In this document: positions 44,833-54,600 of the stretch, in pieces | Layout: every line of letters begins with the position of its first letter | Position numbering within the stretch: position 1 is the first letter of the stretch | Assembly: GCA_958299035.1 (NCBI GenBank) | Contig: CATQJL010000316.1 | Coordinates: forward strand, 22,917,676 to 22,981,675 | Source of the DNA: Cylicocyclus nassatus | Taxonomy: Eukaryota; Nematoda; Chromadorea; Rhabditida; Strongylidae | Length of the DNA stretch: 64,000 bases | Reading direction: 5' to 3' | Position numbers and translations under genes: made by a program | Notes under the pieces: model-generated | The model's input: only the letters and a program-made list of their open reading frames with translations | Databases searched by the model: none | What the model was told of the DNA's origin: nothing

Positions 44833-45076
44833 TTAGGTCCCGAAAGTTCTTTCCGTTTTTTTCAACCTATCATAGAAACACGTGGAATGAGGGTAGAAAA
44901 ACGCTTCAAGTGCTATCCGATGCATTTTTCTTCCTCTTTTCAACAGTCATATCTGTGTCGCTTGCTGTTGTGGTCAGTGAGATAATGGCTGGAATTTCGA
45001 GCCCATGGATTTTACTATGTCCAACTTTGGCAATGTTTCACAGTTTTCTTTTGTGACTTTTAGAGAAGCTTTGATA
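44833..45076. mobile_element. Truncated arm of the TTAGGTCGTTCCGAAAG foldback
   Basis: Begins TTAGGTCCCGAAAGTTCTTT after TA (44831-44832), follows the sequence of 46703-46458 in mirror image, and stops abruptly at AGAAGCTTTGATA, where PLE reverse-transcriptase sequence begins. This is the inner breakpoint of the left arm. Confidence 0.8.
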
Positions 45077-45806
45077 GCCGGATGTGCTAAAGAATGGTGT
45101 ACTAAGATATTCTTGCTGCTCGGCTTCCGGTACCGTCTGGTCTTGAAACGTCTCTCCGACAAACATAACTGTACATTAAGAGACGGCAGCCATCCATCTT
45201 TGGGTTTTTCCCTCGTCATCCTGATGTTGGCGTCCTGGGCATCCAAAATATTGAAGCAAGTATCAAGTACGGTCTGAATGGGACACACGATACAGCAGTT
45301 GTCCACATACCGACAGTAGAGGAGAGGCTTACTTGCCAGTACGGTGGCTTCCACCTTAGACATGAAAACAATCGCTAAAGTCGGCGCTTGTCTTTGTCCC
45401 ATAGTCAGTCCTCTTATTTGCCTGTAATAGTTGCCACACCAACGAAAGATGGAGCAGTTGAGACATTCTTTAACAAACGACAAGATATTTCTGATGCTAA
45501 GGCCGTAGAGATTAAGTGACAACTGGTGTTCTAGAAGAAGTTCGAATGTTCCTTGTATTGCGGCGTCGTTGGAAACGTTGGTATAGAGCGATTCCACATT
45601 GAAAGACTTCAAAACGCACCCTTGACTTACACTTGTGCTGCGCAGGCGATCAAGAAACATCTTTGTGTTAGAGAGGTGTGCGGGAACAAATCTGAGCAGT
45701 TGCAAAAGGATATTATCGAGAAACCACGAAATCCTATCCGTAGGACCTCTAACGCTGCTGATGATAGGCCTGACCTTACAATTCTGCGGGTTATTGGACG
45801 TTAAAC
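45077..45806 (-). pseudogene. Penelope-like reverse transcriptase core
   Basis: The minus-strand open frame (spanning 45897-44974, with transposon-derived ends) contains KVRPIISSVRGPTDRISWFL, FNVESLYTNV, YYRQIRGLTMGQRQAPTLAI and LLYCRYVDNCCIVC. These are the PLE RT signature blocks, with the catalytic box RYVDN in place of the usual YVDD. The PLE core itself runs from about 45806 to 45077; its upstream part (LYTLIKTHK) is across the foldback at 46735, and downstream it breaks at HHSLAHPA. The single frame over about 240 residues is the best preserved coding stretch in the window. The Asp-to-Asn change in the box and the missing ends argue against activity. Confidence 0.88.
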
Positions 45807-45808
45807 TA

Positions 45809-46703
45809 TTAGATCGTTCCGAAAGTTCTTTTCGTTTCTTCAACCTATCATAAAAACACATGGAATGAAGGTAGGGAAACGCCTTAAGCCGACGCACTTT
45901 TTCTTCCTCTTTTCAACAGTCATATTTCTGTGTCGCTTGCTCTTGTGGTCAGTGAGATAATGGCCGAAATTTCGAACCCATGGTTTTTAATATGTCCAAC
46001 TTTGGCAATTTTTCGCAATTTTCTTTTTTGACTTTTGGAGAAGCTTAAATAGCAGTCGGATAGAGTAAACAAAGTGCAATTTAATGGAATTTTTGGGCAA
46101 TTTCGAGTTTATGACTGTTCACTATTTTTACAAAGTGATTGAGTGTTTACCGCTTCGAAATATAAGATTCCGCATTTTACGTGCACACCCTCAGGCGGGT
46201 TCAAAATCAAAAGTTATGGAAATTTTACCGCCAAAAACCCCCCATAAATTGGGAAGAAAAATACTCAATAGAAAGAGGAGAAAAAGCTGCATCAAATGAC
46301 ACCTTAGTTGTGAGCAGTTTTATGTTCTGTGGTTCTTGGTATCACCAAAAGTGGAATTTGATAGCATCGGAAAAATAATTCTAAAAAAATTTCAGGACTA
46401 GCAATAGATGCCAAAAAATTCCATTAAATTGCACTTTGTTTACTCTATCCGACTGCTATTAAAGCTTCTCCAAAAGTCAAGAAAGAAAACTGTGAAACAT
46501 TGCCAAAGTTGGACATGGTAAAAACCATGGGTTCGAAATTCCAGCCATTATCTCACTGACCACAAGAGCAAGTGACACAGATATGACTGTTGAAAAGAGG
46601 AAGAAAAATGCATTGGATAGCACTTGAAGCGTTTTCCTACCCTCATTCCACGTGTTTCTATGATAGGTTGAAAAAAACCAAAAGAACTTTCGGAACGACC
46701 TAA
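45809..46703. mobile_element. 895-bp TA-flanked foldback, TTAGGTCGTTCCGAAAG family
   Basis: Ends TTAGATCGTTCCGAAAGTTC and the complement of GAACTTTCGGAACGACCTAA, TA at 45807-45808 and 46704-46705, with TIRs of about 290 bp reaching the CAATTTAATGGAATTTTTGG region from both sides. It interrupts the PLE frame between LYTLIKTHK and KVRPIIS. The short central region (46100-46370) has no supported gene. Confidence 0.85.
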
Positions 46704-46705
46704 TA

Positions 46706-47281
46706 TCTACGGACACCTTATGTGTCTTGATAAGAGTGTAGAGAACCAAACACATGTAAGCTGTACCAGCCAGCATCGATCCCGCGCTAGTATGCCTTGC
46801 GACGACGCACCATCGCATGCGAGGTGCCTTTACGCGTGGCAGAGTTCGCACGCGTCACACCGCAACGTCGCAAGTTGCCGCAGATGCGACGTCGCATAAC
46901 CGATGCTGGTTGGTACAGCCTATAGGCAGATCGGTTTTTAGAGGTGTAGCCATAGCCCTAGGAATGCCTTCACCTTTAACCACCTCTAACCATACCCTGT
47001 AAGTAGCGGTACTGCTTTCTGAAATATTTTGCTGCCACAGGCTCGTATACGGTAGTGTCCTGTAGATGATGTTCGTGATAGCCATGTCCAGATCACGAGA
47101 GGAAACTAAAAACTCTCCTCCTTTGTCGCTGACCGACGCCTTGATCTCCCCAGCAGCACAAGGTCGCGAATTTCACGCAGGCCGCGGCGTCGCAAAAGCG
47201 ATTAATTACTATTTTGCCGTTCTTGGTGGAATTGGTTGAGAACTGAGAAGAGTCCGGTAGCAAATACTCGAAACTTGGCAC
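46706..47281 (-). pseudogene. PLE N-terminal segment, right arm
   Basis: Minus-strand frames give FCDAAACVKFATL, TNIIYRTLPYTSLWQQNISE, TYRVWLEVVKGEGIPRAMAT and, after the MITE at 46759-46920, CLVLYTLIKTHKVSVDI, which leads toward the RT at 45806. This copy and the RT are in the same direction, so together they are the most complete PLE body. Frameshifts are present. Confidence 0.7.
46759..46920. mobile_element. 162-bp TA-flanked MITE in PLE N-terminus, right arm
   Basis: Mirror of 44632-44781, ends AGCTGTACCAGCCAGCATCG and CGATGCTGGTTGGTACAGCC, TA at 46757-46758 and 46921-46922. Slightly longer than its partner through an indel near TTTACGCG. Confidence 0.75.
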
Positions 47282-47366
47282 TCACTGGTTGATTAGGCTC
47301 CTGCGGTTTATAAAGTAAACGTGGAGAAGGTATAACTGGCCACGCTTCCAGCGGTTTCGCCGTCTC

Positions 47367-48425
47367 TTAAGCTCTCACGCTCGTTGGCTCGCTGACGTAT
47401 ATTTTGAATGTCCAGGACGCCAACATCAGGATGACGAGGGAAAAACCCAAAGATGGACGGTTGCCGTTTCTTAATGTACATTCATGTTTGTCGGAGAGAC
47501 GTTTCAAAACCAGACGGTACCGGAAGCCGAGCAGCAAGAATATCTTAGTACACCATTCTTTAGCACATCCGGCACGAAGAAAAGCATCCGTCATAGGTAA
47601 CATGTTTGGAACGGCTGTGGGGGTCTCTTCTGATTGATAGAGACGAAAAGATGCACGCGCTAGAACTTGCAAGATTCGTAACAAGATCCAATGGATACAG
47701 CACAGAGACTCATCGTTTTCAGGGATTCCAGGTTTATCGTCCGCCTAGATCAGAAAGGAGATCGGATCCCATACTGTCTACCATACATCTCAGAAAAGTT
47801 TAGCAGGGCTGTCCGCAAAGTGCTCCATCAACCAGACCTCAAAGATATGGCAAAGATCGTCGACATCTCTCCCGCAAACAAGCAGCAACTAGTACGAAAC
47901 CGCGAGTATGACCGTCTATGTACAACTCCTCATTGTGTGGTTTGTCCGTTTGGCAAGGAAGGAGTCTGTATGGCATCAGGTGTTGTCTACCTTATCACGT
48001 GTACAACATGTGGAGACACGTATATTGGCGAGGCGAGCCGGTCCTCCGCATCAAAGAACACTTAGGCCCGTATGCACTAACATTTTTGCGGCTAGGGGAG
48101 CGGCGTCCCCCGTTATGAAGGGACCGCGTGCGGACGCCGCTGCGGCTTTTTCATCATTGGGGACGCCGCTCCCCTCGCCGCAGGGATGTTAGTGCATGCG
48201 GCCCTTAAATGTTCTCAGCAAGGGCATTGTAGCTACTCCGTTAGGCATGCATCGCAGGCTTAGCCATGACGACGCGGAAGTGCGAGTGCAGGTTCGAATC
48301 CCGGCGCGTAAACCCGAAATCATAGAGCGCAAGACACTGGAAGAGTTTTGGATAGCCGCCCAATCAAAAATCAACAGGAAGGACGAGTGCCTAGCCATTA
48401 CTAACGAGCTGTCACCATATCAGAG
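47367..48425 (+). pseudogene. PLE RT tail, linker and GIY-YIG endonuclease, right arm
   Basis: Mirror of the left-arm frame: QDANIRMTREKPKDGRLPFL, RFKTRRYRKPSSKNILVHHS, a frameshift near 47690, IPYCLPYISEKFSRAVRKVL and VVYLITCTTCGDTYIGEASR. After the MITE (48065-48204) come LSKGIVATPLGMHRRLSHDD and KTLEEFWIAAQSKINRKDEC. The terminal SPY is followed here by foreign sequence from the palindrome at 48431, whereas the left copy reaches its stop. The linker differs from the left copy by a lost codon (ANKQQL against ANLKQQL). Confidence 0.85.
48065..48204. mobile_element. 140-bp PIF/Harbinger-type MITE in GIY-YIG ORF, right arm
   Basis: GGCCCGTATGCACTAACATT to the complement of GGCCGCATGCACTAACATCC, flanked by TTA (48062-48064 and 48205-48207). 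Splicing it out with one TTA gives a continuous frame EHLNVLSKGIV. Same site as in the left arm. Confidence 0.88.
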
Positions 48426-48430
48426 ACTTT

Positions 48431-48749
48431 CTCAGACAATCGCCGGGGGCAGGCGGGCACCGGAAAAATAGATTGCTGATCTCTCGCACCCCGCTCGCGG
48501 ATTTTTTGGAAAGCAATCAGGACTTTTCGGAAGGCCGCTTGCTGAGTCAGCGGATTTTTGAGAGACCGCCTGTTGAATTTTTTTCGCTCTTATCTTTTGC
48601 AGATATATTGCTGAATCTCTGAGGAATCGAGAACTCAGCAAGCGGCCTTCCGAAAAGTCCTGATTGCTTTCCAAAAAATCCGCGAGCGGGGTGCGAGAGA
48701 TCAGCAATCTATTTTTCCGGTGCCCGCCTGCCCCCGGCGATTATCTGAG
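48431..48749. mobile_element. 319-bp palindrome, right arm only
   Basis: Arms of 117 bp (48431-48547 and 48633-48749) begin CTCAGACAATCGCCGGGGGC and are almost perfect reverse complements; the loop is 85 bp. The left PLE arm lacks it at the corresponding point (near 43125), so it inserted after the PLE inverted duplication. TSD not clear. Confidence 0.85.
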
Positions 48750-48957
48750 TTGTGGCTTTTGAATAATGAGGTCAGGTCAGGACCGGGTCACTAGATACAT
48801 ATAAAAGCAATGCAGTACAGTTTTTGACATAAGTGGTCTGCTTCCATTGAGTCTATTATCTTGAGAACTGGCCTAATCTTGCGTTTTTGGGCTCCTTTCT
48901 GTAGTCTACAAGGTGTTTGATCGGATAGTTCACTCATGTGTTTTCGGCTTTCAGATT

Positions 48958-48989
48958 TTGAAGAAGGCGAGTTTGCCGAAACGTCAGTC
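48958..48989 (+). ncRNA. Hammerhead-ribozyme-like core near the PLE edge
   Basis: TTGAAGA, then AGGC-loop-GCC, then GAAAC-GTCA-GTC gives the order CUGANGA (first base changed), stem II, GAAA, short stem III and UC cleavage site. PLEs are known to carry minimal hammerhead motifs in their terminal repeats. Stem I is weak here (CAGA/TCTG with spacer bases), and the motif lies about 150 bp outside the recognised arm. It may be the edge of the same or another PLE copy. Confidence 0.35.
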
Positions 48990-49131
48990 TGTATATTGTG
49001 GAATTATCTGCACCAATCTTGGACGCTGCTAAGAAATCAACAAGAAGAATTAAATTCTTCATTGTGATTGTTTCAAAAAGAACCTTTGAAAGGAATGATT
49101 ATCAAGAAGATAGTTAAGAAAGGAATCAGTT

Positions 49132-49302
49132 ATGAAAACGCAAAGTTTTTTTACTAAATCGAAAGGAAAATTTGCTGCGCAAACAGTGAAAGAGAACAAG
49201 GTAAAAAAACGCAGTTCATCAGGCATGAAAAGTTTTTTACGAAAAAAAAACCCGCCTAATCGAAGGAGTAAGCCCTGGGAGGTTGTTTACGTTACGAAAT
49301 GA
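49132..49302 (+). CDS. Small Lys/Ser-rich ORF, 56 residues
   Basis: ATG at 49132, TGA at 49300-49302. The product begins MKTQSFFTKSKGKFAAQTVK and ends PNRRSKPWEVVYVTK. It is strongly basic, with an ordered-looking C-terminus, which argues for a real coding exon or small protein. No homolog is recognised. No splice acceptor was found that would force a longer exon. Its composition recalls the exon at 23757-23952. Confidence 0.3.
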   Translation: MKTQSFFTKSKGKFAAQTVKENKVKKRSSSGMKSFLRKKNPPNRRSKPWEVVYVTK

Positions 49303-49980
49303 ATTAAGATCTATAAAGTGCATAAAAACCGCATGAGAAGAGATGAAGTAGAGAAAAACAAGAGATTTTCGAAGACACGAACTCTGCCAGATTTCTCCTT
49401 TAGATCAAAAAAATTGGATTTTGGGAAATTGTCAGCGTGAAACTAGAGATCAGGAGCTTGAGTAAAAAATAAAGTTTGCTAAAATTGATTCCAGAACAAC
49501 GACGAAAGGGGTACCAGAGTTAAAAGACCCGTGCCCCGCGTTTGGGGTAGCGAGGTAGCTCGCAACGCTGGAGACGCAGAGAGGCAGAGGAGAAATACCA
49601 GGGTCGAAGGAGTATTTGGCTATGGTGTTAAATCTTCGAGTGGTTTTAGCGAAACCCTGCAATGTCATATATCGTTCTGATAGTCATGACACTATTAGGA
49701 GCACTGATAACGGCTCAACTTTTGAAAATCACTCGTTAACGCGATAAACCAGCATTTTCCTGTGCGTTTTGCGCAAGACTTAAGCGCAGTTTCTCGTTTT
49801 TATATAACTCCAACAGCTTCCCTAAACAACTGACACTTAACTGTGGTCTGCAAAGAGATAAAGTGAGATTGTTGTCCTACATTCTGTGGAAATTCGCACG
49901 AGAACCTCTTTTGTAGCATAAAAAAGGCCAGACAATTTGAAAAATGATGATAATCAATACTTATATAATATTTGGATAAG
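49303..49980. other. No supported gene
   Basis: No coding or repeat structure that I can support. Confidence 0.4.
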
Positions 49981-49989
49981 CATTTTTTT

Positions 49990-50290
49990 ATGACCGGCCT
50001 GAAACGGCACAAAGAATCGAAGAATTCGGATGAAACTTTGCACACATGAAAATCGGGGTGGGGCGGGTGTCACTAAGCTTTTTCACCGAAAATCACCGAG
50101 TGGCGCTATCGATTTATCGATTTTTTGCGTTCTTCGCTTAGCAAGTTCGTTATGACCGGCCTAAAAAGTCAGAAAACTTCATTGAATTCAAAAGAAACTT
50201 TCCACACATGAATATCGGGGTGGGGCGGGTGTCACTAAGCTTTTTCACAGAAAATCACTTAGCGGCGCTATCGATTTATCGATTTTTTCA
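49990..50290 (+). repeat. Two tandem Helitron-type subterminal units
   Basis: The unit (TATGACCGGCCT, GAAACTTTGCACACATGAAA, ATCGGGGTGGGGCGGGTGTC, ACTAAGCTTTTTCAC, CTATCGATTTATCGATTTTT) occurs at about 49990-50125 and 50150-50287. It parallels the palindromic family block GGACCAAACTTGGCACACAT...GGCGGGTGTCA...ATCGATTTTATCGATT, which links that family to the Helitron that follows. Confidence 0.6.
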
Positions 50291-50427
50291 TGTTCTAATC
50301 TCTGTTGAGCTGAAAACTGGCAGGAAGGGATAACTGAACGTAGTTAATTTGAACAGAATATCTACAACTTTGACCACTAGACTTTTTTACCTTTTTTGAT
50401 TCTTTGTACGCAACATTCTGGAGGTAG

Positions 50428-53140
50428 TTGATATCCAACTATGCGTTGACCTTTCGCAACGGATTTCGCCGACTGATTAGCTCATCAATAAAATCAAAAT
50501 GGTTCATCCACGAGATCAAATATGAACAAATCAAAATACCCTATCCCGGCCTTACGGTTCACTCATACCATGCCTTCATCGGTCGTACCTCCTTCGACTA
50601 CTGTTACTCCCACACCATGGCACCGACATTGACCCCCTCCAGCAATGGACCGTCCCCCTCCACACCTCAGTCGCAGATGCATATCGCCTAGAGAACCCGA
50701 ACCCGTACCGCAGCAAGGCGCACTTCTGAAGCCATGCGTAGTCGCCTTCGTCGTAGCCGAGAAACACCAGAGGAACGAGAACGGCGTTTTGCCTCAATGC
50801 GTGAACGTCATCTTTGTCGACGGCAACAGGAACCACAGCTAAAAGGACACCTTCAGGAGACACTGGATCAATCCAGGCATGGTGCGAGCCCAGAACGGGT
50901 TGGCCAACGAGGATACGAGCCAATCGACGAGAACACAGCACAAACGATCTCTACGCTTGACTCGCGGCAACAAGTAATGTTTGAACCGTTACCTACCTCC
51001 ACTCCCAGTTCGCAGATGCACATTGCGCAGAGAACTTGAGCACGTGGCGCAAGGCGGAGATCTTGAGGAGCGACTTATCAAGAGACATATCAATATCAAC
51101 ATTGCTTCATTCAACATTCCCACACTGTCGTTAGGCCGTCGTCCCACGACTCACGCGTACGATATTGCATTTTGCTCAGCCGAAGGTAATCGCTTATATG
51201 GGGCTTCAAATTCATAGCAAAAGGCAGCGGTTGACACCATTCTTGGTGCTCTTGATGATCCAGACGCTCCAAAGCTTTTCTTCATCGATGGTCCCGGCGC
51301 TTCAGATAAAACGTGGACCTATACATGCCTTTTTGATATCCTCATCGGTCAAGGGCGCAAAGTCGCGGACAGCGTGGACAGGAATCGCGGCCAACCTGCT
51401 CCCATCGGGTCGCACAACGGTGTCGTTGTTCAAGCTAAATATCTTGAACAACTGCGAGACATCATCCCACAGAAAGCAGATGAAGGACGCGAGACTGCTC
51501 GCTGAAAACGACGTGTTCATCTGGGACGAAGCCTCTATAATCCCAAAAACGGCTTTTGAGACGGTGAATGCAGTACTAGGCGATTTCATGCAAGTGGACA
51601 AGCCTTTGGCGGAAAAATGGTCGTTTGCGGAAGCGACTTCCGGCAGATCTTAGGCCTAAGGCATACCTCGCGCGAATCCTGTCGCTGCGCGATTTGGCAC
51701 AACAACGACTCCATGTAATTCGTCATCAATGTGTTTCCATTGGTCAGAACTTAACCCATTCACAACAACTTACACAAGCTACCCGCCTAGACGTTCGAGA
51801 AGCGCGCACGATAAATTTGTAGATATCTGGCAAATCGCCAAGTCGCGTGAAAGTGGCGTTTTGGCCGAATCGCGTGTGGTATGCCTTAGGCCTTACCGGT
51901 TGTTTGCAGCGGATCGCGAGCAAATCAACTAAGCATGTGCATTAGGCAGTCGTCCCTTTGGCCGCATTTCATAGTACTCCGCCTTTCCGAAAATATGCGA
52001 GTGACGAGCCGCGATGCGGATTAAAAGGATTTTCTATTGCGTGTGCGCAACGGCACCGTCAAGACAGCCAAGGACGAGTGAAACTGCCAGCGGAAATCAT
52101 GAGTCGAGGAGATGTAGTCCAGGAGCTATACGGCGATTGCATCGAACCATTGGTTAATTTCTCTGATCAGGCTATCCTTGCCCCCAAAAACGTCGACACG
52201 AATTCCATAAACGAACAAGTTCTAAGCCGCATACAAGGTGAAGAAAAGATTTACTTCGCACGATGAAATTGTCACCGACGACGCTAACGACCAGAGTCAA
52301 TTTAATACTACCGACTTTCTCAACACAACCTCTAGCTCCTCCTTGCCGCCGTGTCTCAAGTTGAAAAAGGGCGCCATCGTCATGCTGCTTAGGATCTTGG
52401 ACGTTTCATCCGGGCTATGCAATGGAACACGACTACAAGTCCGCGATATGGGCCGTCATCTCAAACAATGCAAATTCATAATAGGTAATCGGTATGGGCA
52501 GTCTGTCGTGATTCCGAGGATCCACAGCTACAACGACAAGAATCTGCCCTTCAGACTCCGGCGCTCTCACTTCCCCGTCAGATTGGCGCTCGCTATGAGC
52601 ATCAACAAGGCCCAAGGCCAATACTTCAGCAAGGTTGGACTGTGGCTTCCCACCGATGTCTTCAGTCACGGTCAACTCTATGTGGCCCGCAGCCGTTCGA
52701 GGTCGCGTGAAGGTCTCATTGTGCAAGTCGCCAATCAAAATTAGTCAACGTCGTTTTCACCGAAGTCCTGTGAAGTTCTACTCTAAGATTTGCTGTTACG
52801 AATGCTCCTTTATTGCTGTTGTTGTGTCGAAGGCCTTTTCTGTTGTACTTATCGTTGTTGTTGTTGTTGGCATCTTCTTTTTTGGTGTAGTCACTGTTGC
52901 AGCCATTCTACGTTGTAATTGCATACTATTTGTTGCTTATGATGTTAATTCATAAACTTGCAGGTACAAAATTGTCTTCGGTCTGTCGATCTAAACAGGT
53001 CATAGACAGAAGTAATTCGTCCGAACAGGCAATCAAATGACTTGATCTTACATTGGTATACATTAAAATGAAAGGTGTACGAGGCAGCGAAGCTGCCGAG
53101 TAACAGCCGAATCTGCCGCGTAGCGGCAGAGAGCGGCTGG
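50428..53140 (+). pseudogene. Helitron: N-terminal basic region plus PIF1-like helicase, truncated
   Basis: 50734-50850 carries SRETPEERERRFASMRERH, the Arg/Glu-rich head typical of animal Helitron proteins; a related segment recurs at 50990-51070. The Rep/HUH nuclease expected next is absent. The helicase shows a degenerate Walker A (FFIDGPGASDKTWTYTCLFD near 51280), Walker B IWDEAS near 51520, VKLPAEIMSRGDVV and AILAPKNVDTNSINEQVL near 52080-52230. The last block is GAIVMLLRILDVSSGLCNGT, then RLALAMSINKAQGQ and DVFSHGQLYVARSR, ending at 52744. Frameshifts occur near 51480, 51650 and 52250. The 3' end is at 53140. It cannot transpose by itself. Confidence 0.85.
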
Positions 53141-53141
53141 T
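53113..53141 (+). other. Helitron 3' terminus: hairpin plus CTGG|T
   Basis: CTGCCGCGTAGCGGCAG (53113-53129) forms a hairpin, followed after 7 bases by CTGG (53137-53140) and the host T at 53141. A 3' hairpin just before CTRR, with insertion before T, is diagnostic for Helitrons. A second hairpin (GGCAGCGAAGCTGCC) lies at about 53085-53099. Confidence 0.8.
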
Positions 53142-53640
53142 AATATTATAATAAAATAAATATTTCTGTTTTTGGGTAGCATAGAGATACTAATCCCTAT
53201 ACTTGTTCATCCACATTCATTTCGAGTTGGTCATGATTACGAAATCCAAAGCGTTGCCCCGGATGATGTCTATTTTTTCAGACGAAAGAGGTGAGGTCCT
53301 ATAATGACCCTCAAAGTGAGGGTTAGCAGAGCACATGGCTCATTTATTGAGAATATGCTATACGCAATGATGAAATTTACGACTGCGGCAGGGTGCAAAG
53401 CGGTTTAGTGTGCAATGGGGGAAGCTTTAAACCTCGTTCGTTGTTGCTCACAGCCTCTCGTCACCGTTCGACCCGCCGGAATCCCAAAATTGCTCGACGC
53501 TGCACAAAACTGCTCGATCTCGCCTCCACGAGTATTGAAAGGTTCATTTGGAAGGCAATTATTCTGAATAAGTAATTCAGGAAATTGCATATCGGATTTT
53601 CTATTTTTCATCATTAAATAGTGGAGATGCCGAGTGCGTT
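53142..53640. other. No supported gene
   Basis: Nothing recognised; short open stretches at 53393-53575 on both strands lack support. Confidence 0.4.
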
Positions 53641-53643
53641 CTG

Positions 53644-54600
53644 TTGAGTTACGAGATAAGTCTTTTTATCAAGCTATATTTGCGGACCAGTGAAAGCAAA
53701 AGCGCTTACGGCTTTTACGAGGAAAGGTTGCATAGTCGAAGTGGCAATTCAAAAGATGATGATGCATACCAATGGGAGCTCAATAAGCTAATCTCAAATA
53801 TACCTCCTATATCTGCGATGTTAAAGGAACTGAACGAAGTAGGGAAGAAGATCGGTTTGCGAATCAATCGGAAGAAGACTCAGTTCATGAAGAACGCCCT
53901 TTGCGAAGATGCAGAAATGGAATTGGAAGGCACCCATATCACAGAGACGTCTTACGTGTCCCGGGCGGATGAACATGGAGAACAACTTGAGAGTAGAACT
54001 TAACAGGAGAAGAAGAGCAGCCTGGACCGCCTTTGGGCCTCTGAAGAAAGCCACCGACTAACTGACGGACCCGTAGCTTCGTGCCCACCTGTTCGATCAA
54101 CCGTTCTCCCGGCGCTCTCTTACGCAGCTGAGATTTGGGCTGACACCGTAGCCACTTCGAAAGCTTTAAGGACCCACAGAGCGCTTGAGCGTAGTCTTCT
54201 AAAGATGACCCGACACAAACAACATCTGTTCGGACTTCGCAGTACGGATATGAGGAAAATGTCTCGTCTTCGTGACCCAGCGGATTACGTTGCGAAAGCG
54301 AAGCATCCATGGGCCGGTCACATTATGAGAAGAACAGACGACAGATGGACACTAAGAACATCGGAGTAGATTCCTCGCGAAGCAAAACGTCCCCGAGGAC
54401 CTCCAACGAGATGGGCAGACGTGTTCTTGGAACGGATAGACCAGCTGAGAAATTAGCTGGATACGATTTCTGCACCTGGAACTCGTGGACGCAGCCGCCG
54501 ACGTCAGCCAAGAAGATCCTGGATATCTGAAGGAGGGACAGGGAAAAATGGAAACTTCTGAGCTGGGGCTCGCACATCACGTGAAGCCGGGCCATCTAAG
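53644..54600 (+). pseudogene. RTE-type LINE, C-terminal reverse-transcriptase remnant
   Basis: Frames give MLKELNEVGKKIGLRINRKK with QFMKNA (the post-YADD GLxxNxxKTxFM block), VLPALSYAAEIWADT, RTHRALERSLLKMTRHKQHL, DYVAKAKHPWAGHIMRRTDD and RPRGPPTRWADVF. This series of RTE tail motifs is well known from nematode RTE elements. The catalytic YADD and endonuclease are missing upstream (5' truncation). Several frameshifts are present. Confidence 0.82.

Larger units (their letters stand above)
43070..48805. repeat. Inverted-arm Penelope-like element (whole structure)
   Basis: The left arm (43070-45076) and right arm (about 46458-48805) are reverse complements, from GACCCGGTCCTGACCTG at the outer edge to AGAAGCTT-(G/A)ATA at the inner edge. 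Each arm holds, from outside in, a GIY-YIG endonuclease reading outward, a duplicated RT tail, an N-terminal segment reading inward, and part of a foldback element. The only RT core (45077-45806) is in the spacer. The right arm is longer mainly by a palindromic insertion (48431-48749). Confidence 0.85.
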
